Assembly: GCA_016800925.1 (NCBI GenBank)
Contig: JABCPU010000568.1
Span: 1-38,219 of the forward strand
Origin: Suillus spraguei
Taxonomy: Eukaryota > Basidiomycota > Agaricomycetes > Boletales > Suillaceae
Reading direction: 5' to 3'
DNA: 38,219 bases
The notes beneath the pieces were generated by a model. It was not told the origin of the DNA, made no database searches, and was given only the letters and a program-made list of their open reading frames with translations. The translations under genes were made by a program, and so were the position numbers. Every line of letters begins with the position of its first letter. Positions within the stretch are counted from its first letter, which is position 1. This document shows, one piece after another, positions 20,159 through 30,053 of the stretch.

Positions 20159-21247
20159 GCCTGCAGTTCTGAACATCATGAAAGGCCATCACATTGATGG
20201 CAAACACTAATCAGACAAACAATAACGTGGAAGAGCATATGATTGGTAAGGTGGTAAGGGGAGTTAGTTTTATAGTACAGTGATGTCCCCTTTTATAGAG
20301 TCTTCTATGATGAGGTGTCCAATCAGAGACATATCTGTCCATGATGTCATAGTGTGCGTCATGTGTTGCGTCAGTGCATGGTGTTACAAGAACACCTTCT
20401 TGCGCCCCTACTATCATTTTTCCTAATATGTGTCACCATCTACTCTCGTCCTGACGAGGCTTCCATCCTCATCCTCCACTACCGTGTCTGGCTTGCCCTC
20501 ATCACTCCTTACCTCACCTACGCTTGCCTTCTCCATCACCACTAAGCACATGCGCTTTGTGCGCCTTCCGCCTTCTTCACACTTATACATGCCTTTCACA
20601 CTTCTCGCACTTCAAACACCTTCTCTGCACTCATCACATTTCTCTGCACTTCAACATGTGCAACCTCCCAGTTCATGGGGATCCTCTATTGGCTTTCAAA
20701 TACATCCTGGTATCATCCTATGCATTATCCCTTTATCATTTACCTTTCTTGACTTGTGTGTCGCCTCATTGGCTCGTACCCTTTATACCTTTGGCTCCGC
20801 ACCTATGACTCCCCTTTCGCACATGCATGCTTTCATTGGTTCATATGCCTCTGACTCATCTTGAGCATGCATTCTCCTGTTGGCTATCTGACTTCATACT
20901 TAATCCAGCAATACTTACATATTTGCACTCCGCTCCAATCTTATGTATAAATATGTGCAGATAGCCTTTGTACTTCTTTAACTTGAATCTACTTGATCTT
21001 TGACCCTGAACTTCCTTTCAATAAGCTTCAATAAGCTTATTGTCTATACTTCGACTTCTTAGAAGCTCATCGCTTCTAAGTCTATTTGTCATTGTAGAAC
21101 CCGTTGCTGAGATGTGGTTGTGAGACAGTGCATTGCACCTTCAACCTGATGCAACAGTGCACTCCACGCTAGGTGACCGATACGCACGGGCCACTGCTCT
21201 TTATAGAGCGCCCGTCACAGACACCACTCAAGTTCCTTAGTGCCTGG
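20159..21247 (+). repeat. Probable copy F 3' non-coding region and LTR
   Basis: No gene is supported; ORFs here are pyrimidine-rich Ser/His/Leu readings. Position after F pol, a purine-rich GGTGGTAAGGGGAG near 20250-20263 that could act as the plus-strand primer tract, a TATAAATA box at 20946-20953 and a hairpin-rich stretch after it fit an LTR. The structured part includes CAATAAGCTTATTG and CTTAGAAGC-(5 nt)-GCTTCTAAG around 21018-21076. Exact LTR ends could not be set. Confidence 0.45.
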
Positions 21248-22487
21248 CTAGGTTGCTAACACGTGGTAAGCATCCAGCTTACACCCTTTCCCATTATCTT
21301 TGAGCTCTTTCCTTCTCCCAGGCATCCAAGGCCTCACAATCCTCCAACTCTCTATGCGGCAGCCACTCATCGTCCTCTTTCCTAAATCCAACCCATCATA
21401 CCAGGTATTGTGTTCCCCTGCCAACTCTCCTCTCATCGATGATCTTCTCAATGAAGTTTTCCAGTTGTCCATCTGCCATTACGATGGGTTCAGGGTGAGG
21501 AAGTTCGTGTGAAGGAAACAACGAAGGGTCATTCACAAGATACGGGTGCAATTGACTGGTGTGGAAGGTAGGAAAGATGTTGGGCGAGTTTGGTAAGTCC
21601 AGAGTGTATGTGGAGGTCTCAGGGTGAGCCTTGATGATGGTATATGGGCCATCAGAGCGAGGCATGAACTTAGCAACACGCTTGTCACCCTTTTGGATAT
21701 ACTCTCAATGGCAGTGCTTGGTGGCCAGCAACACTTGATCTCCAACCTGTAGGATGATGACCGGCACACGTCCTTTATTGATGTTAGAAGCTTGAGGTGC
21801 TTTTGCTGCAAGTAAGTTGTCTTGCACTTCCATTATGTTGTACAAGAGTTGTGCGAGTAAGGCACGAGCACGAGTTTCTTTGGTGTCAGTTGATGAGGTA
21901 CTTGGCAACAAGGGGGTATCATTTGTGGCAACTGTCCCATGTGCAACTGAAATGGGGAATCCAGTACTAGCGTTCATGGTATTCATAAGGTGGAAATGTA
22001 CATGTGGTAAAGCTCAGACCCATCCCTTATGATTCCGATCAACATAATACCATAGGGTTTGATTGACCGCCTTGTTAGTTCTTTCACTTGCGCCGTCAGT
22101 TTCTGGGTGGTAGGCTGATGACATCCTTAATTTAATACCTGTCAGTTTGTGTAGCATCTTCCAGAATTTAGAGAGAAACAGCTTATCATGATTGGAAATG
22201 ATCTCCTTGGGTAGGCCATTCTTGCAGTACCAATGGTCAAAAAATAAGGCCATTAAGTGTTCAGCTGTGATGTTGTCCTTGCACGGTACAAGGCGAATAT
22301 CAGAGTTGATGTGATCTGTCATTGAGATCAACATGTTGAAACATCTGTCGTCCAGAAGTGGCCCAATGAAATCAATCACTACTGAGTCTCCTCATTCATC
22401 TGGGATTAGAAGGGGATGTAAGGGTCCTGTTGTAGCCATTGTGGTCAATTTTTCATGCATGCATTCCATGCAGGATGGTATGTAAGA
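21248..22487 (-). pseudogene. Copy D: integrase core, GPY/F and chromodomain remnant
   Basis: The C-terminal half of a third gypsy chromovirus pol. Integrase core at ~22430-22014: IDFIGPLLDD, a NHDKLF block (the usual DRD with CpG-type changes) and HPETDGASERTNK with the catalytic Glu. The GPY/F-like module (RSDGPYTIIKAHPETSTYTLDL, FHTSQLHPYL) follows at ~21665-21540. A frame-broken chromodomain (QYLV..GRRKE region) lies at 21440-21250. A TGA stop sits just before the core. The upstream part lies at 30049-30292, beyond copy B: joining the two restores one integrase zinc-binding region, so B inserted into D. Confidence 0.88.
22483..22487. other. Copy B target-site duplication, left
   Basis: TAAGA directly before the 5' LTR, matched by TAAGA at 30049-30053 directly after the 3' LTR. 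A 5-bp duplication is usual for Ty3/gypsy insertion. Confidence 0.95.
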
Positions 22488-22963
22488 TGTTACAGTTGTA
22501 CGTGCCCCTATTCATTTTCTCTTTGTTTCCTTACTTGTATATCATGTCACATGACTCTGACTCATATGCTCAATGCATCTGTACTATAGTTGCCTTCCTT
22601 ATTTGGATACGCACTTACTTTCTCACGCCTCTCTTGGTCCGTGCGCACATATTGGTCTATTTAAGCACGTTGTACTTGTAGTCGATTCTTTACTTTAATC
22701 TTACTGGGTTTTACCTGGAATCTCCTTCGCTTAGGTCTCCAACCTAAGTCGTCTTGAATCGTCTCTAAGTCTAAGCACTCCTTAGCCTTAGTCTCTATTC
22801 TTGTAGAACCTCTTAGACTTGTCTTTGAGGCCAAACCCTTGATCGTACTTGGAACGCGTTCCTTGTACTTTCACCTTGTCCTCTTCTGGACATTGTAAGA
22901 ACTTCCCAGCAGACCGGCTGTGTCTTATCACTGTCGCTGGTGACGCCATCCCAGTTCGTAACA
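22488..22963 (+). repeat. Copy B 5' LTR (476 bp)
   Basis: TGTTACAGTTG to CAGTTCGTAACA. TATA-like TATTTAAG lies at 22658-22665 and the predicted transcription start at about 22692, where ACTTTAATCTT (22692-22702) is the complement of the PBS. Hairpins: 22730-22748 (CTTAGGT-5 nt-ACCTAAG) and 22765-22791 (11-bp arms, one mismatch). It differs from the 3' LTR at about seven substituted positions, six of them in a CpG context. Confidence 0.96.
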
Positions 22964-23160
22964 AAAGATTAAAGTCATATTGATCGTCGACTATCCAGTC
23001 TCGACCCCGAACCCTGATTGCTTAGATAAGCAGATTAGCGTACGTGTACGCTAAACCGATTGTCAAGAGAAGCCCTCTGACAGAAGACAAGCCCTAACAG
23101 ACAGCAAGACAGTGCGTGTAGGCACCGAGAAAGTATAACTCACCAGAAGAATCGCCAAAA
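22964..23160 (+). promoter_or_regulatory. Copy B leader: self-primer PBS and palindrome
   Basis: AAGATTAAAGT at 22965-22975, one base inside the LTR, is an exact complement of the LTR segment at 22692-22702. The flanking bases do not pair, so the match is exactly 11 nt. A 20-nt near-palindrome TTAGCGTAC-GT-GTACGCTAA lies at 23035-23054 and is kept in copies A and C. The ATG of gag is at 23161. Self-priming and packaging roles are inferred. Confidence 0.75.
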
Positions 23161-23992
23161 ATGTCGACCAAAGAATTTGAATACAAAATCAGTCAGCCAA
23201 TCAGTTTTGATGGAGATCGCGACAATTCTCGCGAATTTATCCAGTCATGTAATCTTCACTTCGATATCAACGAAAAGCTTTACACTACCGACAAGCAGAA
23301 GATCATTTTCATAACATCCTTTATGACTGAAAGGAATGTCAAATCCTGGAAAGAGCAATTCCTTGACCATGCTCAATCAACCGACACCTCTGGACAAAAA
23401 GTTGGTTATGGGACAATGGTGGATTTTATGAAAAGCTTCAAAGAAGCCTTCGACCCAGTGGATACTAAAGGAACCGCACTCATGAAACTCAGGGACCTCA
23501 AACAAGGAAGTGGAGATCTTCACACTTACATTGCTGATTTCGAGGCACTTGCAGCCAAGGCTCATATCACCGAGAATGCGACGAAGATCCAATTCTTCCA
23601 AGATGGCTTGAATTGGGGCATCCTTACAAAGCTTTTCGCACTAGGAGATGTCTCAGAAGTATTCCAAGACGTTGTGCTGCAATGCGTTTCCATTGACAAT
23701 TCCCATCATGCCTTCAAGCCATGAGGACATGTCATGCTCCACAACAGAAGAAGAAGAACTATGGAAATGCATGCTACATACCGAACCGTGATTCCAACGC
23801 AATGGTCGTAGATCGAATCTCTGATATGGAGAGATCGAATGCATGAAGAAGGGACAATGCTTCGGATGCAAGAAGACAGGACATCGCATTCATAATTGTC
23901 CTGACAGAAAGAAGAAGACCCCACTCCGACAAACCGAAGTCAAAGAAGAAGGGAAGACGAAGAAACTGAGGCGGATTGTTGAGGATTTTTGA
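23161..23992 (+). pseudogene. Copy B gag with frameshifts
   Basis: Same gag as copy A. An uninterrupted frame from 23161 covers the capsid part to about 23724 (MSTKEFEYKISQP to VSIDNSHH), where one base is missing compared with copy A (catcatgcc against catcatcgtc). The remaining part, with the CCHC knuckle CFGCKKTGHRIHNC near 23860-23905, lies in another frame. The terminal TGA is at 23990-23992 on the conserved GATTTTTGA. It is not translatable as a single protein as given. Confidence 0.92.
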
Positions 23993-25160
23993 CTTGGAGA
24001 AACAAAGATTCGACGTATGTTTCTCCCAATGTATTACTAAGACTTGTACGCGCTGTAGGTGAAAGAAAAGAACTTCGTGTCCCTATCACCCTCCACTCGC
24101 GTACTCGCTTAAAATCCGTCGACACCACCGCTGTTATGATTCAGGAGCGGCCGGAACATTTATTTCTGAAGAGTTTGTGAAACTCCATCAAATCACGACG
24201 AAAACTCAAAACACCATTTCGAGTTACTACGGCAGATGGAACTCTTATCAAAGGAGGACCAATCACGCACTATTGTCTCCTAGTGGTCAAAATTGATGAA
24301 CGAACCATGTATGGAAAATTCAATATCACCAAACTAGGAAGAAGAGATCAAATCCTTCTGGGAATTCCATGGTTACGCGCAATGAACCCAAGTATAGATT
24401 GGGCTGCTGAAACACTGTCCTTCCCGAACAACGAAATCAGATGAAATGAAATTGATATGGATAATGATCGGAAGAAGAATGGATTACCCCCTTTCAATGC
24501 ATCCTAAGAAATGGCAACATTCCCGACTTCCGAGATCCCTCATATCCTTCTATTCCTAAGATCCGAACCGAAGTACAAACCCATGTACTACGATCCCATT
24601 CCTCGTGTACAACTGCCACGAGCAGTTCACCGATTCCCCGCGCAGAAAAGCGCAAGAATGAATCTGAACCCGAGCATCGGGTTGGACAGAACCTATTGAG
24701 CAACGACCAATAGAAGAACAGAAGCATGGGAAAAGAAAAGCAGAAGAGGAGATCCCGGACGAGATACAACGTACCGAAATTATCCAATTCTATGTTCCCC
24801 CGAAAACTCTATCAGCTTCAATTGAAGAAACCCCGATGAAGAAGAACCGTGCCCTCGTTGATCCCAACAGAGGATGATGATCAATTCAAACCATGCAAGA
24901 CGTCTGGCATGCACCAGAAGTCCGTGAAATTTCCTCCTACGAACTTGGAGATGGAGAATTTCTTGTGGAATATGATACCGATGGGTTAGCATGAGAATTA
25001 TAGAAGAAGTATCCATGGACACGCCCTCACACATGATGGAACTTCCCGACTCGAACAACTCCCAACTATTCCACAATCCCTTCCTCCTCCGAAATACAGT
25101 AACAAAGCTCAGGAATTCGCCACGGATGAGAAGGAAAAGAAAAAGAAATCCTTCGAAGAA
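23990..25160 (+). pseudogene. Copy B protease and linker, frame-broken
   Basis: Pol begins in the -1 frame relative to gag (LTWRNKDSTYVSPNVLLRLV), as in copy A, without an ATG. One base is lost at the protease active site near 24135 (GTTATGATTCAGG against GTTATAGATTCCGG in A), breaking DSGAAGTF. The following protease part (HYCLLVVKIDERTMYGKFNI, RDQILLGIPWLRAMNP) and the Pro/Glu/Lys-rich linker are recognisable but scattered over frames by 1-nt losses. Confidence 0.88.
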
Positions 25161-26100
25161 TTGGTCCCGGACTATTTACACGACTTTGCAGACGTCTTTG
25201 CTAAAGACGGATTAAACAAACTACCCCCTGAACGCCCCGGTATTGATCATCGGATCGATACTAAACCCGGTTTTATCCCTCGCACGTCTAAGGTTTACCC
25301 GCTATCGGAAAAAGAACGCGCTGCCGTCAAAACGTTTATCGATGAAAACGTTGCGAAAGGTTTCATCTCAGAATCGAAGTCACCCCAAGCCAGTGGCTTC
25401 TTCTTTGTGGGAAAGAAGAGTGGAGAATTGCGTCCCTGTCAAGATTATCGCTACATCAATGATTGGACAGTCAAGAACGCCTATCCGCTCCCACTCCCTA
25501 TCTCCCTTGTCGCACGCTTCAAATGCACAGTTCTTTACGAAAATGGATATCCGGTCCGGCTATAACAATATTCGCATCCATCCGATGATAGCTGGAAAGC
25601 TGCTTTACTACGGAATTTGGCCTCTTTGAACCGAACGTCATGTTCTTTGGCCTTTGCAATTCACCGGCAACTTTCCAAGCATACATGAATCGTACCTTCC
25701 AACAGGAAATCAATGAAGGATGGATGGTTATCTACATGGACGATATCCTGATTTTCTCTACAACTATGGCAGAACATCGCGAACGGACAAGACGGGTTTT
25801 GATGAAGATACGAAAAGAACATCTGTTCTTGAAACCAGAAAATGCACCTTCGATGCAGAAGAAGTGGAATACCTCGGAATGATAATTCGCCCGGACAAGT
25901 TGCTATGGATACCGCCAAGACCAAGGGAATCTCCGAATGGCCAGTCCCGAAATCTGTAAAAGATGTTCGGTCATTCCTCGGTTTTTGCAACTTCTACCGC
26001 ACGTTCATTTCCCACTATTCTGACATCGCCGACCTCTTATCGAATTAACAAAGAAAGATAAGGCCTTTGATTGGTCAACCGAATGTATGGACACCTTCGA
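25161..26100 (+). pseudogene. Copy B reverse transcriptase
   Basis: RT from [22 protein letters not shown] through [42 protein letters not shown] and [26 protein letters not shown] (first catalytic Asp), FGLCNSPATFQAYMNRTFQQ and YMDD at 25733-25744. The thumb follows with [12 protein letters not shown] and [23 protein letters not shown] 134-residue open frame covers the first part; a lost base near 25525 and others later split the rest. Active-site residues are all present when frames are followed. Confidence 0.94.
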
Positions 26101-26760
26101 AGAACTGAAACGACGCTTTACATCCCAACCGGTACTCCGTAACCCTGATCCTTCCGACAATTTGCTATTGCTACCGACGCTTCGCTGTAGCAACTGGCGG
26201 AGTTCTCTTGCAGACTGATGAGAATGGTGTTTATCACCCATGTGCATATCTCTCACAGTCTTTGAACCCCGCAGAACGCAATTACCAGATCTTTGATCGG
26301 GAACTCCTTGCCGTAATCCGGGCATTGAATGAATGGCGTCATTATCTTGAAGGAAACCCACACCCGTCCTGGTATTCACCGACCACAAGAACCTTCTGTA
26401 CTTTAGAAGTGCACAGAAGCTTACCCGTCGCCAAGCACGTTGGCAATTGATTTTGTCTATTTACGACATTGAACTGCATCACGTTGCAGGTACTAAATTG
26501 GCAGTACCTGATGCACTATCTCGCCGGCCCGACTATGACTCCGGCAAAGACGATAACGAGGACCAGACCCTCCTCCCTGACGCTCTATTCGTTCGTCTTA
26601 TTGACACCGACCTGAAGGATGTTTGTCATCCTCTGACCCCCTCGACGACCCTGTCTTTAAAACAGCATCCGATGCCCTTGATGGTGTGTGCCTTCCTCCT
26701 ATGAAATCGGCACTCTCTGACTGGAAGATTGAGGAGAACGTCCTCTATTTAAGAATCGTG
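26101..26760 (+). pseudogene. Copy B RNase H
   Basis: RNase H continues pol: [25 protein letters not shown]-type motif broken by a lost base near 26187, [29 protein letters not shown] with the catalytic Glu, TDHKN-type motif (frame-broken near 26385), and YDIELHHVAGTKLAVPDALSR with the final Asp. Residues agree with copies A and C; several 1-nt losses interrupt translation. Confidence 0.92.
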
Positions 26761-27570
26761 CCTACATTCCACCGGCACATCGTCCGATATCCTGAAAAGG
26801 TATCATGATCATCCTACTGCGGGACATCCCGGTAGGTTCAAAACTGAAGAACTCGTCAAACGAGAAGCTTGGTGGCCCGCTATGGGCTCTTATATTCGGA
26901 AATATGTTGAGGGTTGCGCCCTTTGTCAGCAAATGAAAGCGATACTCATCCTGTTCGACCTCCACTTGCCCCGATCCCTCCTCTGCGACTCGCCCTTTTC
27001 TCAGGTCTCTGTTGATCTTATCACTGACCTCCCTGTCTCTGGAGGCTTTGACAGTATCATGGTCGTGGTAGACCATGGCCTTATGAAGGGGGTAATTATT
27101 ATCCCTTGTTTGAAAACCATCACTTCCGAAGGGTTGCTAAACTATTTTTGAAACACGTCTACCGACGATTTGGACTCCATGACAAAGTCATCTCAGATCG
27201 AGGTCCGCAATTCCTATCTCGCTTCTCTAAGGAGCTTGCCCGACTTCTCGACTACGTCATCGCTCCATCTACGGCTTATCACCCCAGACTGATGGTCAAA
27301 CTGAAAGGCTAAATCAAGAACTTGAAACATATCTACGCATCTATTGCCGCAACAATCCTGAAGATTGGGTAGAACACCTACCAATCGCCGAATTCGTCCA
27401 CAACCACCGAAAACATGATGCAAGGAATGCATCACCCTTCTATTTGATGATGGGATACGAACCACGGCTATCCCTCACCTTATCCCTGATTCATCCGTCC
27501 CCGCAGCAGAAGATCGAGTACGATCCCTGCAGAAGATAAGAGAAGAAGCAATCGCCTGCCATAACATTGC
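26761..27570 (+). pseudogene. Copy B integrase
   Basis: HHCC zinc-binding region at ~26806-26940 ([16 protein letters not shown] end, here [12 protein letters not shown]), catalytic core [22 protein letters not shown] at 27010-27075 (first Asp), [22 protein letters not shown] at ~27195-27260 (second Asp) and an [15 protein letters not shown] block near 27275-27310 (Glu), broken there by one missing base. The core then runs [20 protein letters not shown] and [10 protein letters not shown]. Confidence 0.93.
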
Positions 27571-28039
27571 AATGCAAACAATGGCCGAACGATCCCGAGG
27601 AGATAAGTACATTCCATGGAAGATCGGAGATAAGGTTTGGCTATCTGCCGCTAATCTTAGACTCAAACTCCCATCAAGGAAACTTGCGCCAAAGCGATAC
27701 GGACCTTTCCCGATCATCGATGTCTTATCACCCATCACGTTCACACTCAAACTCCCTCCACAGTGGAAAATTCATCCTACGTTCCATGCTTCCGTCTTAT
27801 CATCCTATAGCGAAACGGACGTACACGGTCCGAACTTCCCCGAACCACCACCTGACATCATCGAAGAAGAAGAAGAATATGAAATAGAAGCAATTCTTTC
27901 TCACAAAGGAACCGGCACTCGCCGACGCTATCTCGTTTCCTGGAAAGGATATTCATCGGAGATAACGAATGGCTCCCAGAAAAGAACTTGAAGAACTCCG
28001 CTCGAATTTGAATGCTTATAAGAAGCAACACGCCCTCTG
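27571..28039 (+). pseudogene. Copy B GPY/F module and chromodomain
   Basis: The C-terminal tail of pol. The GPY/F part is [32 protein letters not shown], then [15 protein letters not shown]. The chromodomain follows an acidic linker: [26 protein letters not shown], and after one lost G at ~27957-27960 (three G in copy C) the expected [12 protein letters not shown], ending AYKKQHAL at the stop 28037-28039. Chromodomains of chromoviruses bind modified histone tails and guide integration to heterochromatin (known for the family). Confidence 0.92.
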
Positions 28040-28093
28040 ATTATCCTTCAGTCAATCAACTCGCACAGCACTTGATCAACTAACACGTTCAAA

Positions 28094-29543
28094 TGTCTTT
28101 CCCCACTGCATACATCACCCCGTCACCGTTGCCAACAATGACTCCGACTCCGATGCAGAAAACTACGGAACCCTTACCACTGAAATCGACAACACTCCTA
28201 CATTGAAGCCGCCCTTCTATGCGAAGGACAGCCCTCGAAATTGAAAGAATCCTCACTGAAAGAGGCGCCTTCCCGCCTACTCCTCGTCAACATCATTCGC
28301 ACGCAGCCCTCTTGAAGCCACTGCCAAGAAACCACAGAAATCACTACCGCCATCGCCTCCTTCATCTTCAAAAACGCATTCGTTCTTATGCTATGCTGCT
28401 GCTTCCCAATTCTTTTAAGAGCGATGTTGAAGAAGCTATTCACATCGTGGCCGAACGTCGAGCAGGTGTTGCTCGACCTCCCTCTCCGCAGGAAGATACG
28501 CCACTTCCTATTCCAGCACCCTCTTCTTCGCGCATGTATTCTAGTGTTGACGCCCTTGCTGGCTTATGCACTGCTGTCCAGGAGATCGGACAGCTCACCA
28601 ACGCAGTTGTCGAAACCATCCAGCAATCAGTCGCTGAAACCAGAGCGGCCAGAAACTTAGTCGAAGAAGCCATCACTGATCTGCAACAAACGCAAGCCGA
28701 ACTCGCCTCTCCACGAACCCCATCTCCCATCGAACAATCAACCTCATCATCCCCCGGTATAGTCTCCCATGATCATCCTGCTTGGCTATATGAGCCTTGT
28801 ACAGAAGAACAGTGTGAAGCTGCAAAAAGGTTAGGAATTCCTGTTGCTGAATTAATAGCTCGGCCCTCGACTTCGCGATCTTCACATTCACCCTCCCATG
28901 TCCATTCCGTCATCATTTGGTCCAATGGATCCTGTCTCGCCAGTCTAGTAAAAGACTTCGGCATAACTTCCCCTCTTCTTCTAACGAACTTCTTGCGGTT
29001 GCCGAATGAGGAACTACTCCTGATCTCCCACATCAGCATATGCTCTTTCCCCTGATCAACAAGCGCAGCTCAGATGCAATAACACTCTTGCCTTGAAACG
29101 CATGAGACGGAATAAGGGGAAGAAGCGCGCCAGATCCACTAGTCCTAAACCCATCATTTCACCGTCACCATTACGCAAATCCATCTCCAATCCCGATGAA
29201 AACATGAAATGTCGCATCTGTGGATTACTTGGACATCGTCAAAAGAACTGTGCGGAATACCAGTGCAAAGTTTGCAGATACTGGTCCCTACCCATCTATC
29301 CATTTATGTCCTCGACGAGTTGGAACTCCTCCCTTTACGTTAACTTGGAAAGACGATGGATTCTACGATGCACTTCGTTCTTGGGAACAACAGCTTGACG
29401 ATGAACGATTCAAGCAGAGAAAAGGAGGACTCTAAACGACGCGCAGGTGTTGAAGAAGCCGCATATATGAGGAGTGGATCATTGCTGATGAAGACTATGA
29501 GTATAGTGATGACCCTGTTTACTATGCGAACCAGGATGAGTAA
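28094..29543 (+). pseudogene. Copy B ORF2, gag-like zinc-knuckle ORF after pol
   Basis: A separate reading region of about 480 codons between the pol stop (28039) and the 3' LTR. It starts at an ATG 54 nt after pol and ends with TAA at 29541-29543. Conserved in copies A, C and E. Visible: Ser/Pro/Thr-rich N-terminus; helical ALEIERILTERGAFP; a long helical segment with heptad-like spacing (LAGLCTAVQEIGQLTNAVVE, then TIQQSVAETRAARNLVEEAI); a Pro/Ser linker with HPAWLYEPCTEEQCEAAKRL; RRNKGKKRARS basic patch; double zinc knuckle starting CRICGLLGHRQKNC at ~29212; and an acidic end DEDYEYSDDPVYYANQDE. Frames shift at several 1-nt indels, so B itself is not intact. Role unknown: nucleic-acid binding inferred; no transmembrane segment, so not an envelope. 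Confidence 0.8.
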
Positions 29544-29558
29544 AGTCGGTGACTTTAC
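29540..29558 (+). promoter_or_regulatory. Stem-loop over ORF2 stop, next to PPT
   Basis: GTAAAGTC-GGT-GACTTTAC is a perfect 8-bp stem with a 3-nt loop and covers the TAA stop of ORF2. Copy C has the same sequence and copy E the same with one change at the loop edge. It sits 4 nt before the polypurine tract. Confidence 0.75.
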
Positions 29559-29562
29559 GTGT

Positions 29563-29575
29563 AAAAAGGGGGTAA
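29563..29575 (+). promoter_or_regulatory. Copy B polypurine tract
   Basis: AAAAAGGGGGTAA directly before the 3' LTR (TGTTACAG). This is the expected primer site for plus-strand DNA synthesis. The same tract lies inside the 3' LTRs of copies C (31244-31256) and E (9584-9596). Confidence 0.9.
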
Positions 29576-30048
29576 TGTTACAGTTGTACGTGCCCCTATT
29601 CATTTCTCTTTGTTTCCTTACTTGTATATCATGTCACATGACTCTGACTCATATGCTCAACGCATCTGTACTATAGTTGCCTTCCTTATTTGGATACGCA
29701 CTTACTTTCCAGCCTCTCTTGGTCCGTGCGCACATATTGGTCTATTTAAGCACGTTGTACTTGTAGTTGATTCTTTACTTTAATCTTACTGGGTTTTACC
29801 TGGAATCTCCTTCGCTTAGGTCTCCAACCTAAGTCGTCTTGAATCATCTCTAAGTCTAAGCACTCCTTAGCCTTAGTCTCTATTCTTGTAGAACCTCTTA
29901 GACTTGTCTTTGAGGCCGAACCCTTGATCGTACTCGGAACGCGTTCCTTGTACTTTCACCTTGTCCTCTTCTGGACATTGTAAGAACTTCCCAGCAGACC
30001 GGCTGTGTCTTTTCACTGTCGCTGGTGACGCCATCCCAGTTCATAACA
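29576..30048 (+). repeat. Copy B 3' LTR (473 bp)
   Basis: TGTTACAGTTG to CAGTTCATAACA. Pairs with 22488-22963. The last CpG of the 5' LTR (TTCGTAACA) reads TTCATAACA here, a CpG change in the terminal inverted bases. It is followed directly by TAAGA. Confidence 0.96.
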
Positions 30049-30053
30049 TAAGA
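30049..30053. other. Copy B target-site duplication, right
   Basis: TAAGA, identical to 22483-22487. Confidence 0.95.

Noticed and set aside
20354..20864. Three overlapping plus-strand ORFs up to 144 residues
   Set aside because: All come from the same pyrimidine-rich stretch, with His/Ser/Leu/Pro bias; they lie in the probable LTR of copy F.
22964..22990. tRNA-primed PBS
   Set aside because: No TGG or recognisable tRNA 3' complement follows the LTR; the exact 11-nt match to the LTR fits better.
28094..29543. ORF2 as an envelope gene
   Set aside because: No signal peptide, no membrane segment and no glycoprotein-like pattern; it has zinc knuckles instead.
18235..30048. RIP (repeat-induced point mutation)
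   Set aside because: RIP favours CpA to TpA. The changes seen are mainly CpG to TpG/CpA, which fits deamination of methylated CpG.
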